Of a stretch of DNA of 64,000 nt, positions 22,132 through 32,690 are shown piece after piece. The position numbers were made by a program, and so were the translations under genes. The DNA comes from Oreohelix idahoensis (taxonomy: Eukaryota > Mollusca > Gastropoda > Stylommatophora > Oreohelicidae), in assembly GCA_024509875.1 (NCBI GenBank), contig JAMPIV010000595.1, forward strand, positions 845,001-909,000, written 5' to 3'. Under the pieces are notes generated by a model. That model saw only the letters and a list, made by a program, of their open reading frames with translations. It did not search any database and was not told the origin of the DNA. Numbering within the stretch: position 1 is the stretch's first letter; the number at the start of each line of letters is the position of its first letter.

Positions 22132-23556
22132 ATGGATTCTGATACAGATCCGGAGGATATGAGACCTGTATTAGAGTATCTGTTTCAGGAAGGGACAGAT
22201 TGTCAGAGATTAAAAAGCCCAGAGCTTGAGTCACATGTTATGGACAGATTTTTGGTCTGTGCATCAAGAGCTCTAAGAGAGTTTGCTGATGAGAGATTTC
22301 AGTCAATTCCTCATGTGAGTATGGCTAAGGATCTAGCGAGATTGTTAGTTTTGGACCTTCGTCTGTTTTTGGACAAGCATATTGGTAACAAACGTGATGA
22401 AATATTGAAGATTATGCGTACGTTATGGCGCGACGACATGCATAGTGACCAGAAAGAAGAGTTAAGGGATGAGAAGCAAATAGGAGACATAAAACAGAGT
22501 ACACAGGAGCTAAGGGAAAGTTGCTTAAAAAGTACTGCTGAAGTGAATAAGCTACAGAAAAAAGTGACTAAACTTACAGGTGATTTATGTAAATCTAATT
22601 CTGAGCTTGCTTGTGTTCGAGCAAAATTAGACTCGGCATTAGGCAAAATTAAAGAGATGGAAGCTCAGATTGGGAAAAAAAATGGCGAAGTTAGAAATCT
22701 GACTCAAAAAGTTCAAGAGAAGACGGAGATTTGTGGTTGCCAAATTAAAGAAAAGGATACCATATCCCTAGAGAAGGTTGATAGGCTTACGAATAGTCAT
22801 GATATTGAGATTGAGAGGATTGATAAAGAGAGAGTGAAAGAATTAATGGTGGAGAAAGACAAATTGATTAAGATTGAAAATTTGCTAGCAGAGGAAAGCT
22901 GCAAGGTCTTAAAAGCGGAGAATTTAAACAAGAAATTAAGTGAACAGATTGCACTTAAGGACATTGAGATTGCAGAAGCAAGAAGAAGAATATATGGTCT
23001 GCTTGACGTAGTATTGAATAGCAATATGTGGTCTTCTGTCAATGGTGACAGGGATAGACAGAAAGTTTCTTATCATCAGAACACTAAAGCGGATTCTACG
23101 GTCAAGAATGGTGGACATAGATCTTTCCGTGGGAGATATAACTTCTCACGCAATACAGATGATTCCAATAATATTGTTTCTTGGCGACAGTCCAACAAAG
23201 AGAATTCTACAGTAATAAGCAGTCCTGTAGATAAGGAAAGAAACAGTGCTAAATCTCAAGTCAGTGTGTTAAAAACCAACAGCGTATTTATTGACAGATC
23301 TAATAAATTGGTTACAAGTAACAAACATACTACTGCTTGTTCCATGAAGGAAACAAATGTTGTGAAAAAAAATAAAGAGATTGTCAAACCTTCTAGTCAT
23401 ACCCAGTCAAGGCAGTGTGACTCATTTTTTAAACACATTGCCACAAGCAAAGGAAAAAATAATTTTGATAAGAGACATAACCCTAAGGTTATAAAGTACC
23501 AAGGGAGTTCATCCTACGGTAACGTTTCTTCTCCCAAAAACAAAAAAAAAATGTGA
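22132..23556 (+). CDS. coiled-coil protein of element B, family not recognised
   Basis: A 474-residue protein begins with an acidic start and a predicted helical domain (about 1-115). A long heptad-rich coiled coil follows (about 115-295, rich in K, E, L and I), then a basic serine/asparagine/lysine-rich tail (about 295-474) that looks disordered. No CCHC knuckle, DTG protease or polymerase motif is present. Its place between LTRs, with coiled-coil oligomerisation potential and a basic tail, would suit a Gag-like packaging protein, but that is inference; a captured host coding sequence is equally possible. The frame ends at TGA just after a run of ten A (23542-23551), and the next frame is open beyond that run. 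Confidence 0.7.
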   Translation: MDSDTDPEDMRPVLEYLFQEGTDCQRLKSPELESHVMDRFLVCASRALREFADERFQSIPHVSMAKDLARLLVLDLRLFLDKHIGNKRDEILKIMRTLWRDDMHSDQKEELRDEKQIGDIKQSTQELRESCLKSTAEVNKLQKKVTKLTGDLCKSNSELACVRAKLDSALGKIKEMEAQIGKKNGEVRNLTQKVQEKTEICGCQIKEKDTISLEKVDRLTNSHDIEIERIDKERVKELMVEKDKLIKIENLLAEESCKVLKAENLNKKLSEQIALKDIEIAEARRRIYGLLDVVLNSNMWSSVNGDRDRQKVSYHQNTKADSTVKNGGHRSFRGRYNFSRNTDDSNNIVSWRQSNKENSTVISSPVDKERNSAKSQVSVLKTNSVFIDRSNKLVTSNKHTTACSMKETNVVKKNKEIVKPSSHTQSRQCDSFFKHIATSKGKNNFDKRHNPKVIKYQGSSSYGNVSSPKNKKKM

Positions 23557-23980
23557 CAGATCTCAACATTGTGATTCTAAAAGTTTAGAAAACTATAGCA
23601 GAAGTAATTATATGGAAGTTCATCAGTCTAGTAATAATTTTTCTGCTAAAAAGCCAGTTCTATCTGATGGACATTGTTATCTGGGAAGAAGTATTAAGAA
23701 TAACTATTGTAACTGGGATTTAAATCAGTACAACGGTGTTAATAGAGCAAATAACAATGCTCTCAAAAGAAATTATACAGATCGCAACCAGGTTAGCTGT
23801 GCTCCACATAAGAGCAAGATTATTATTAATCAGAGTAATAGGAACGGTAATAGGTTCTTAAATGCTTTTGCTTGTCATGCTGATAGATTTGAGAGATCAT
23901 CTCGGTCTTGTGAAGGTAGTAAATTTTTTCCCTGGGAGTGTGGCAAACTGATAAGTGCAGATGTGATGAAAGGGAAATGA
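23557..23980 (+). CDS. downstream frame of the element B ORF
   Basis: The frame one base ahead of the 474-residue ORF is open from within the A10 run (23542-23551) to a stop at 23978-23980, inside the start of the 3' LTR. Its first visible ATG is at 23612. The composition (N, S, K, R and H rich) is the same as the preceding tail, so it was probably part of one protein of roughly 617 residues. The split is either an A-run length change in this copy or slippage at the run during transcription or translation. No known motif is seen. Confidence 0.5.
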
Positions 23981-25058
23981 TCTTGGGAAATACGTGTTGA
24001 GTAGAGTTAATTTTGGGTTAGAGTACTTGCTTACAGATTGGTATGGATTTGTTTAAAGATATCTCCTCTTAGTTTCGTGGAAGACAGTATGTCAGATAGC
24101 AGGTGAACTCTGGTCATAATGAACTGTTTCTGTACTGGTTTTAAGTGATGTGTGAATAGCTCTCGCGGCTAGTGTCCGCAGGGATTTTTGAGAGCAGTGT
24201 TAAGAGAACGGTAGATTCTCGTGACTGTGTGAACGGGGTGTGTTCCCGTGGGTTCAGAGTATGCAGGGTTTTTGACTGAGGTGGTCAGCCCTAAGGTGGT
24301 TTTTGGATAATGTATGCCTGCGCAGGGCTATAGAGATTTTGTAGGCCTTGATTATTATATCTGCCGTAGATGCAGTATTTGTGCACTGATGTGAAGTATA
24401 GAGATTTTGTAGGCCTTGATTATTATATATCTGCCGTAGATGCAGTATTTGTGCACTGATGTGAAGTATAGAGATTTTGTAGGCCTTGATTATTATATAT
24501 CTGCCGTAGATGCAGTATTTGTGCACTGATGTGAAGTATAGAGATTTTGTAGGCCTTGATTATTGTATATCTGCCGTAGATGCAGTATTTGTGCACTGAT
24601 GTGAAGTATAGAGATTTTGTAGGCCTTGATTATTATATATCTGCCGTAGATGCAGTATTTGTGCACTGATGTGAAGTATAGAGATTTTGTAGGCCTTGAT
24701 TATTATATATCTGCCGTAGATGCAGTATTTGTGCACTGATGTGAAGTATAGAGATTTTGTAGGCCTTGATTATTATATATCTGCCGTAGATGCAGTATTT
24801 GTGCACTGATGTGAGGAGTAGAGATTTTGTAGGCCAGGATGTGTATGGGCCGTATGTTAACTGCATTATGAAGATTCATGTTTCGATGTAACTGTATTCG
24901 TCTAGATCTACGTGATGTTATAATTGTAATAAACCATGGTTAAAATATCATCAGACGTTACACCATTCCATGACTTGGTGTGTACGCTACTGTGAGTGAC
25001 TGTCCCAAAACACGCTTCACCTTCTTCAACCAAAAGATAAAAAACCCTTTAATTATCA
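23949..25058 (+). repeat. 3' LTR of element B
   Basis: It matches 20242-21352 with only a few differences, for example CTCCTCTTAG against CTCCAATTAG. The AATAAA signal is at 24928-24933. The polypurine tract upstream of it is weak (GGGAGTGTGGCAAAC). Confidence 0.88.
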
Positions 25059-25071
25059 GTCCCCATACTGG

Positions 25072-25631
25072 CCACCACTGATAATTAAAGGGTTTTTTAT
25101 CTTTTGGTTGAAGAAGGTGAAGCGTGTTTTGGGACAGTCACTCACAGTAGCGTACACACCAAGTCATGGAATGGTGTAACGTCTGATGATATTTTAACCA
25201 TGGTTTATTACAATTATAACATCACGTAGATCTAGACGAATACAGTTACATCGAAACATGAATCTTCATAATGCAGTTAACATACGGCCCATACACATCC
25301 TGGCCTACAAAATCTCTATACTTCACATCAGTGCACAAATACTGCATCTACGGCAGATATATAATAATCAAGGCCTACAAAATCTCTATACTTCACATCA
25401 GTGCACAAATACTGCATCTACGGCAGATATATAATAATCAAGGCCTACAAAATCTCTATACTTCACATCAGTGCACAAATACTGCATCTACGGCAGATAT
25501 ATAATAATCAAGGCCTACAAAATCTCTATACTTCACATCAGTGCACAAATACTGCATCTACGGCAGATATAATAATCAAGGCCTACAAAATCTCTATAGC
25601 CCTGCGCAGGCATACATTATCCAAAAACCAC
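25072..25631 (-). repeat. inverted partial LTR of element B including the primer-site edge
   Basis: It is the reverse complement of the last roughly 760 bp of the LTR, with four instead of seven 70-bp units, plus seven bases of adjoining interior (CCACCAC) that belong to the primer-binding region. It lies 13 bp beyond the 3' LTR in opposite orientation, so 25020-25110 forms a near-perfect inverted repeat able to make a hairpin. Confidence 0.88.
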
Positions 25632-25707
25632 ACTCACCTTCTTCACCATAATTAATTACATATAACATTTGGATTCTCCCTCACTAAAAAAAGACCTTTA
25701 ATTATCA
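25632..25707 (+). repeat. diverged end of an element-B-like LTR
   Basis: It starts ACTCACCTTCTTCACC and ends AAAAGACCTTTAATTATCA, resembling the LTR end (CTTCACCTTCTTCAACC ... CCCTTTAATTATCA) with an unrelated middle. It is followed at 25708-25712 by ATCCC, the same five bases that precede the 5' LTR at 20237. Confidence 0.5.
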
Positions 25708-25712
25708 ATCCC

Positions 25713-26210
25713 TTTTCAGAAAAATGCTATTTGTGTATAAGTTGTGCTGTTTACCCTAACCCTAGCGAAGTAATCACAAAGGTTGGCCGATGAAATGAAA
25801 GTTTCTCTAAAAGGAAGTGACAATCCTAATATATATTAATGATATCAGTAGGGCTATGAGAAAGAGTAGAAGTAAGCAAAAATAACTTTTAATTAAGTAT
25901 GGCAGAGGTAGTGATGCCGACCACATCACCCCTCGTGTGCCGACGGTCAAGATAATATGGGCCTAACACCATATTCCCAATATGCCTCAATGGGCGTGTA
26001 ACGGGTTCCTTTACCTCTTTTTTTTTTTCTTTATGGCAGAGGTACGTGGGAAGATGCAGAGTAAAGCACGGAACCGATATCATCAGATAGATCTAGGTTT
26101 CACTATGACCGAGAGGACACGGACAATAAACAAAACAAACGATATAACGACTTAAGTCGAGTAATATAAAATATATCGGTACATAGTATACAGTATATGT
26201 ATTGATGTAT
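25713..26210. other. unassigned spacer
   Basis: No gene is seen. A T-rich run lies at 26018-26030. Nothing else can be supported. Confidence 0.35.
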
Positions 26211-26212
26211 AA

Positions 26213-26254
<42 letters not shown>

Positions 26255-26271
26255 TTATATATATATATATA

Positions 26272-26320
<49 letters not shown>
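26211..26320. repeat. (AT)n microsatellite
   Basis: A nearly pure AT dinucleotide tract with two short interruptions (AAATTT, ATCT). Confidence 0.97.
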
Positions 26321-26323
<3 letters not shown>

Positions 26324-27006
26324 GGAAGCTAATATATAAGAATTCATTCACAAGATCACTACATCCGATATAGATAGAGGAATTCATTCACACGATCAAT
26401 ATACCCGATATCAACCGATAGATCTTGATTACACTACGTTCGATGTGAAAGAAAAGGAAAAATAAACAAGACAAAAGTTATGACGATTTATGTTGAGTAT
26501 AATAAAACACATTGTTACCCAGTAGAAGGGAAGGAGTTCATTCACTTGTATATTCCTTAGTATATTAAAATATGTGCACATCTTGTTAGAGTTAGGTCGA
26601 ACGGCGAGAAGTATTTCAAAATATGCACAGTTCAAACAGTGTAGTCAGGTTTTATTTATTTTTTTATTTTTCAAAAAGGAGTTTTGCCACATTTTGGCGA
26701 GGCGGACTCCGTTCAAACCAGACACAAGGTCTGTTGGTTATTTTAAGGCGCAAGTCCATATTTAAAATACCTTGTGGTCTAGTATAATGTAATCAGGGAA
26801 GACTATGGTGAACTTTAGTTTTAACACCCCGAAATTGAGACCGCAACAACTAAGAAGAAGCAACATATGACATATTCATATCTGGGAAAATTTCTTCTTC
26901 TTCGATCCTTAGCCGCCAACAGTCAAAGCAGTCAGTAGACATCACGCCGGGTAGGGCAGCAACAAACTGCTTCCACTTTGCTCAGTCGGCGGCCATCCTT
27001 CGTGCA
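26321..27006. other. unassigned spacer
   Basis: The short repeated phrase GAATTCATTCACA(A/C)GATCA appears around 26340 and 26380 next to the microsatellite. No gene is seen. Confidence 0.35.
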
Positions 27007-27011
27007 GTGCT

Positions 27012-29242
27012 TGTCACAGAATGGATTGGGGCGACCCCTTCTTCTTCCTAATCTCTGTTTTACTACGGCAGTAGTCGGTACATTTGTGGTACGGATTTTA
27101 TTGCGTGCTTTCAATTGTCGCACAATCTTTCTTTCTGTCTCTGCTAAGTAGAAGATATTTGATAATTTCAAATCATTTTGATACTCCTTGTAGGTAATAA
27201 TAATCACATTTTGCTTGATGCGGCACAGATTTGCTGAGAGCAGGTGAAGACTAATGTAGGTTTGCTCCATTTCGCATTATTCTGTTTTCTAAAGCTGGGC
27301 CGGGTGATAAAATTACTCGCCCGTAGGCGGTTTTTCGTTTGCTCCGGCAACAGATAACAAGATTACCCGTCTGTGCGACACATTTGGGACGGACACGTAT
27401 GATATAATCATTTGCTGTCCACGACAATACTTTGTAAGAAAGTAACAAGTGTTGCATCTCACACACGTCGTCGTGTGAGTTTAACGACATGTTTGTGAGC
27501 TCGTACACAGGGCTATCGGATGTTTACAGTCAATTTTCAGAAAAGTAATGTTTGAAATTTTGCACTAGATGAGACATGCACAATACTCAAATCAGATTGG
27601 CTGATTATTTGAGCTCCATAACAAACAAAGGGAGTAGGACAGTGAATATAACCTGGCGTTTGTTCAGTGTTCCTTCACTGTGAAAATTTACTCTGAGGAA
27701 TCGCTTGCCAAGAACAACCAGACTTGCCAGAAGAAAATTCAGGATTTTAATTTATCAGACCGGACTTTTATTTGAACACCTTGTATGACGTAATACAGCC
27801 CAGGAAATCCATTTTTATAAGGAACCGGACTCTGAGGAAACTGTACACTCAAAGTCAAAGAGGCAGTATTAGTGCTAAATTAACGACCCCAAGTACACGT
27901 GTAAGAGGCCTAACCCAGTGCCTTAACTTATTCATCTGAGCAAAAACGTCCGTGAGCCAACATTGGCGTAAGTTGTGATTTTACATTCTATATTTCATTA
28001 CTAACATGTGAACTAACATATATGTATATATTACGATGTGAATTTTAATGTGTGAAAAGTGCTAGGAATGTCCAAGTCATTTGAGGCTGGCAACTTCAGC
28101 ATAAAGAATGATGATTTCATGAACCACCACTGCAAGGGATGGGTGACTGCTTTATTGCTAGTTTCTTAAAGAGAACTAAACGCATAAAGAGTCCCAGGTT
28201 CCATATGGAGCAGGGAGGAATAGATGAAAAAATGGTGTACATTCTAATTTTAATACTTACAGTTTCAAATCAGTGTAAATAAAGACGAAAACATATTCAC
28301 TTTAAAATTAAAGGAAGTTTCAAACTTTTCAATCAGTGTAAATATAAATGAAAACATATTCAATTTATATTGTGAACACTTTTCAAACAGCGAAAATGTA
28401 AATGTAAACATATTCTATCTGTATTATTAATCTTTTCATTTAAATGCAAAATCAATATATATAACTGTTCAATTTAAATGTACAGAAAGGTTAATCTCGA
28501 GAGCTTAAGTTTAATACTCATCGAGAGTAATTCTGAGTTAAATAGGATGATGAAATAGAAATAAGGGGGCACATAATTATGTGTCGGAAAACGCAATGCC
28601 TAGGAGAGCGTTTCGCTTCTATTCTTTCATCATAGTTATTAGTGGTGGTACCAGCTGACGGTTACTATCTCTGGAACAATAAAGGAACAGTGGCCTGCAC
28701 TTTAAGACAAAGTACCAAAGTGCAAAATATCCGCTGCCAAAAGTGACCTTCTTTATTCAGTTAAATCCTATTACAACAGTGATGACAACCTTTTCATAAA
28801 TATTATTCAATCCTTTAAACTTGTTAAAACCTGAAGTGATTATTCAATTTTGTTATTTGTAATTATACAAATTTAACTTCTATTTAATTTTTTTAAATGT
28901 ACTGCATGTTTGATTCATTCAATTTACTACACACACTCTAATCAGAGCTAAACCAGAATAATAAGAATTCCACTGAGAAACTCAGAGGTGGGGCTTAATT
29001 TGCTAAAATTAATCATTGCTTAATTCTTCACAAATTAGTCGGCAGAATCTAGAATTAACGTGCTCAGCCCAAGCAGCACTGTTTTCGCTTATCTGAAGAC
29101 TCCCTTTGTGATAGAAGTGTCAGTACCCTTCTATCTACATCTCTGCCAAGAGTAATCTTGTGAGACATCTTTGAAGCCCACATGTTGAGTTTTTGCCACT
29201 GTTGGACCACTACTGCAAAGCAGGGGAGGCAATACCGTCACA
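27012..29242 (+). mobile_element. solo LTR, copy 2, with perfect 5-bp target duplication
   Basis: 2231 bp, starting TGTCACAGAATGG and ending GCAATACCGTCACA, flanked by GTGCT at 27007-27011 and 29243-29247. It aligns by eye with 13890-16367 and 56349-59115 and, inverted, with 36250-37908. No coding potential or interior remains, so it is the product of LTR-LTR recombination of an element of 5-bp-duplication type. Small open frames inside it are not genes. Confidence 0.88.
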
Positions 29243-29247
29243 GTGCT

Positions 29248-30300
29248 CCAGTTCTGGTTAATTCTTTGCATTTCGGTCTATGGTAACATAATAATAATAA
29301 TAACCCCTTTAGTCATAACTGACTGTGAGGTGACAGCCCTCAGCTGTTTATTTTCCTGGTGTTCCTTTCGGTGTTTTCTCCTCTCTTATGCTTGTTGTGT
29401 GAGCTTCCTTTCGCCCAACTATGGTAACAATTGTAACATTTAGATAGCATTAAGTCTGATCTTGAAGCTCTAAACTGTAGGTGGTCAAGAAAGGTCAAGC
29501 ATGAAGGTCAAGCCTTGTCGTAAACATGCAGAAAGTGAGTAGTTTTTACGTATACATGAAATGGGGAATTCAAGACAACAGACGCATAATTATTACCTGT
29601 GGGCCTGGCTTGCAACTCGAGACTTAGTGGAGAATTAAGTGCTCGACATACATTGTAGTGTTAGGAATCATTTTAGGAAAAAACTTCATGGTTATGAGAA
29701 ATGGTGAGACAGACCACCAATTATATGTGAGAAATAGGTGTGGTTTTAAGAAATCTAACGAAGAAGTAGAACTTATAATAACAAAACATAAAAACGTCAT
29801 TTCCGAGTAATTGGACGTACGGGGAGTGCAGCTTACCTACAAAACACATCTACAATATTTTAGTAACAGAAGACTAAAAGAAGAAAAAAAACCTAAACTA
29901 AGCAGTTATGGATTATATTTTTTAACACATTGGGAATGGAAAGTAACAAAAATGTGTCCATTCTTTCATTCAGTGCATGTTGGTACTCTGAGATGTTTTC
30001 AAATATCTGAACATATAGGTCAAAGTCAAGGCGATTCTTTGTGTGCCCCTTGAATGAAAGGGATTCTACATAATCGCAACTTTTCTCTAGTAATCCTCGA
30101 TATAATTTCTCTGTTTTCTTCATTTTTCCATTCATGAGATTATAATTTTAGTTAGCCACAAGATATTTTACTACGATTTAAATAATGAATTTTATAAACT
30201 ATTAAACAACACTTTGGAAATGTTAGAAAGCGTACATTGCAATTCTAAAATTTTTGAGTGCTCATGAATGTATGTATTCTCAACAAACAGGGCGTTTGAG
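29248..30300. other. unassigned spacer
   Basis: No recognisable gene or repeat. Open frames are under 85 codons and without motifs. Confidence 0.35.
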
Positions 30301-30324
30301 ACACAGAAGGAGGTTACGGCTCTC

Positions 30325-30440
30325 ACTGTCGCGCAGGAAAAACACGGGGTTAGACAAGATTGTGTTATATCACCTGATCCTTTCTCTCTACTTTGCGCAT
30401 GCGTAATGCGTTTCGATTATTTGTCCAGGAATGTTCAGGA
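30325..30440 (+). pseudogene. LINE reverse transcriptase relic
   Basis: A short frame reads EKHGVRQDCVISPDPFSLL, recalling the conserved LINE reverse transcriptase motif GVRQGC-x-LSP-x-LF. Sequence on either side has decayed. Only this motif supports the call. Confidence 0.45.
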
Positions 30441-30847
30441 AAAATGCAATCAGTCTACGATCTGGCATGGACGCAATATTAATAGACAAGAATGCAAAAA
30501 AAATAAATAGATAAATAAATAATAAAATAAAAATACGCGGCAGGAAATAACATAACTGTTTGAAAGGGCTAGATGTGAATAATAAGGCACATAGCTTTCT
30601 GTGTACGAACAAAGAACATTAAAAAAAGACGGACAAAGTCAGGAAGATATGACATCCTCAGAAAGCAGCATTAAAGTGCATGTGGGAACCTGTGATAGAA
30701 ATCTGTAAATTAAATAAACCCAGATATACTAATAAGGTAAATATCCACCATCTACATCGATCCATATCTTTTCAGCACCCCGTGGGGCACACGTCCTCAA
30801 CAAAATATCGCCAAACGTCATGACCTGTGTCATCCATTCAAGTTATT

Positions 30848-31240
30848 TAGGAGCCACGCTGGTGTAATGGTTACCACACTGCGCTGACGATCGGGTGATC
30901 CACGTTCAAGCCCGGGCGAGTAAATTTGAACGAGGTCGTCATCCGGGACTTGGACTGGGTTAATTCGAGCCCTGGCGAAGACATTTGAAGTTGTGTCGTC
31001 GACCAGGGACTAGCGGCTCCTGAGCCGACCCAGCTCTAATGGGTACCATCCGAAGACGGCGAGTATCTGCCTGAATGGCGAGTGGACACCTGTCAGTGTA
31101 CAGGGAAAAAAGGGATATTCACGTAAAAATCAGTCTCAGGTTAGATATACTAACCGGAGATTCTCGCCTCGTGTAATAGCGGGCGTACGTTTAAAATAAA
31201 ATAAAAAATAAAAAAAATATAATTTAAAAAAAAATAAAAA
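30848..31240 (+). mobile_element. tRNA-derived SINE
   Basis: The head GAGCCACGCTGGTGTAATGG carries an A box (TGGTGTAATGG), and GTTCAAGCCC serves as B box. The head is nearly identical to that of the SINE at 15079. The body differs, with a second GTTAATTCGAGCCC-like segment that may be a partial duplication of the B-box area, and the tail is A-rich (AAATAAAATAAAA). No clear target duplication was found. Confidence 0.75.
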
Positions 31241-31242
31241 TG

Positions 31243-31560
31243 TCGGTCTGCAGTTCTGTTCCCCATGTGTTGTTTTTTGCTCCTCGTCCATTTCTCTTAC
31301 CTCTGGGGATTCGAAAACATCGATTGCCTTGTAATGCTATCAACTGGATTTCTTAATATAGGTCCTACCCAACGCTAGCGTCTTCTCTGCACCGTTTGTA
31401 ACATTCGTGTTAGGCTCTTTACATTAGTACCACATTGATGATCTTGTCATACCATTTCAGTGCTTCTATTCCGTACTAGTACGAATTTATGAAAGTCAGT
31501 ACTTTTATTGCTTTCCGTGATTCACAGCCATACAATAGGACTGACGTAGAAGACTGACTG
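31243..31560 (-). pseudogene. RTE-like LINE 3' fragment
   Basis: The plus strand parallels 61015-61300 (CCATGTGTTGTTTTTTGCTCC, CTCTGGGGATTCGAAAACATCGATTGCC, ACACAATAGGACTGAC-type blocks), the reverse complement of the LINE C-terminal coding region. It is heavily mutated. Confidence 0.65.
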
Positions 31561-31694
31561 GGGTAAGTATAAATAAGTCATGCACAGTAGAAAAATGGAA
31601 ATAGTTACAAGAAAAAAATTCAAAGACAGTAAAAAACCGAAACATGGATTTCTGCATTCTTAAAGTAAAGATACTCACATAGCATTAACTGACG

Positions 31695-31925
31695 TAGGGT
31701 ATTGAAGTGTTTGAGACTTCACCAAACTATGTCCAGCTTTATGAGATGGGGTGACCAGTTCTCGTCCTCTCTGATGTTGTTTTCTCAAACTCACAAGCAA
31801 AGTCAAGTACCCATTTACAGCTGTGTAGGCTGAAGCATGACGCTACCAGGTTTCGCTCGGGGAACACAGTAACTTTCCGCCAGAGGACAGCGCTCTAACC
31901 ACTGAGTCAGTCGGACCCTATGTTC
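31695..31925 (-). mobile_element. SINE of the second family, minus strand
   Basis: The reverse complement contains GACTCAGTGGTTAGAGCGC (A-box-like), CGAGCGAAACCTGG (degenerate B box), AAATGGGTACTTGACT and CATCTCATAAAGCTGG. It shares its body with 18285-18470 and 32505-32690. Confidence 0.65.
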
Positions 31926-32504
31926 ATTCTTACACAGTGATAAAGATGTCACGTTGCGATGTTTGTAAACAAATATTAAGGTCACGTGTTAGTTCGCAAG
32001 GGTTTGATTGATCGGAAGAATATCATAAATCACAAGTATGGATCGTTTAAATAAGAATATTTTCATTGGACAAAGTACAAAGGGGTAAAAATATCCCCTG
32101 AAGTAACAGGAGTAGTCAGTTTTCATTGAGAATAATTTGAGTAGAGAAAAGTTGGAAGGTGGCACCAGGCATGACTGGTGGTAGGAGATTACACGACTAT
32201 GAGAGGAAAATGCAATTAACAGTCTTACAATAGCATTACTGGAGAACATGAGATGCCGAGAGACATGATCGCCTTCGCCAAAAGAAAACGTAATTAATAT
32301 TAATATGTTTAATATTAAATGTTTCCATAACGTATAGTATTCTAGACATAAATATGATCACGTGGCTTAAAAACAACTGAGACGTTAAGGACACACACAC
32401 ACACAAGAAGAACTGTGATGTCGCAGAGTAAAGTTATGTCTACGAAGCAGATAAACAGAGGGGCTCAGGCTGGACCATGAAGAATAGGAAGAGGTACAAG
32501 ATGG

Positions 32505-32690
32505 TGGCGTAACGCTCTAGTCTACCTAGCTATAAATGAATGCCTGGCTATGTTCTTGAGTTAAGGACGGCAAAGGTAGCGAGCAAGGGAACTGGCCAAT
32601 CAACCTCATAAAGCTGGCTAATTTGTGAAGTCTCTAACAGTACACTCCCCTACGGCCGTGGTACTACCTTTACCCTTTACCCTTTACACT
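32505..32690 (+). mobile_element. SINE body of the second family
   Basis: It has CTACCTAGCTATAAATGAATGCCTGGC, CCTCATAAAGCTGG and a tail CCCCTACGGCCGTGGTACTACC that ends in the simple repeat TTTACCC. The tRNA-like head is missing. Confidence 0.6.

Larger units (their letters stand above)
20242..25058 (+). mobile_element. non-autonomous LTR retrotransposon (element B) with coiled-coil ORF
   Basis: Direct repeats 20242-21352 (1111 bp) and 23949-25058 (1110 bp) bound a 2.6-kb interior. Each repeat begins TGATAA and ends TTATCA, a perfect short inverted end of TG...CA type. The repeats are nearly identical, so the insertion is young. Flanks are ATCCC (20237-20241) and GTCCC (25059-25063), a 5-bp target duplication with one mismatch. 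The interior encodes no protease, reverse transcriptase, RNase H or integrase; it carries one long ORF of unknown family, extended in a second frame. Such an element must borrow enzymes from an autonomous relative. An inverted partial LTR follows at 25072. Confidence 0.85.

Noticed and set aside
26103..26387. Repeated-YI open frames over AT tracts (also at 37697 and 54616)
   Set aside because: They are direct translations of (AT)n microsatellites.
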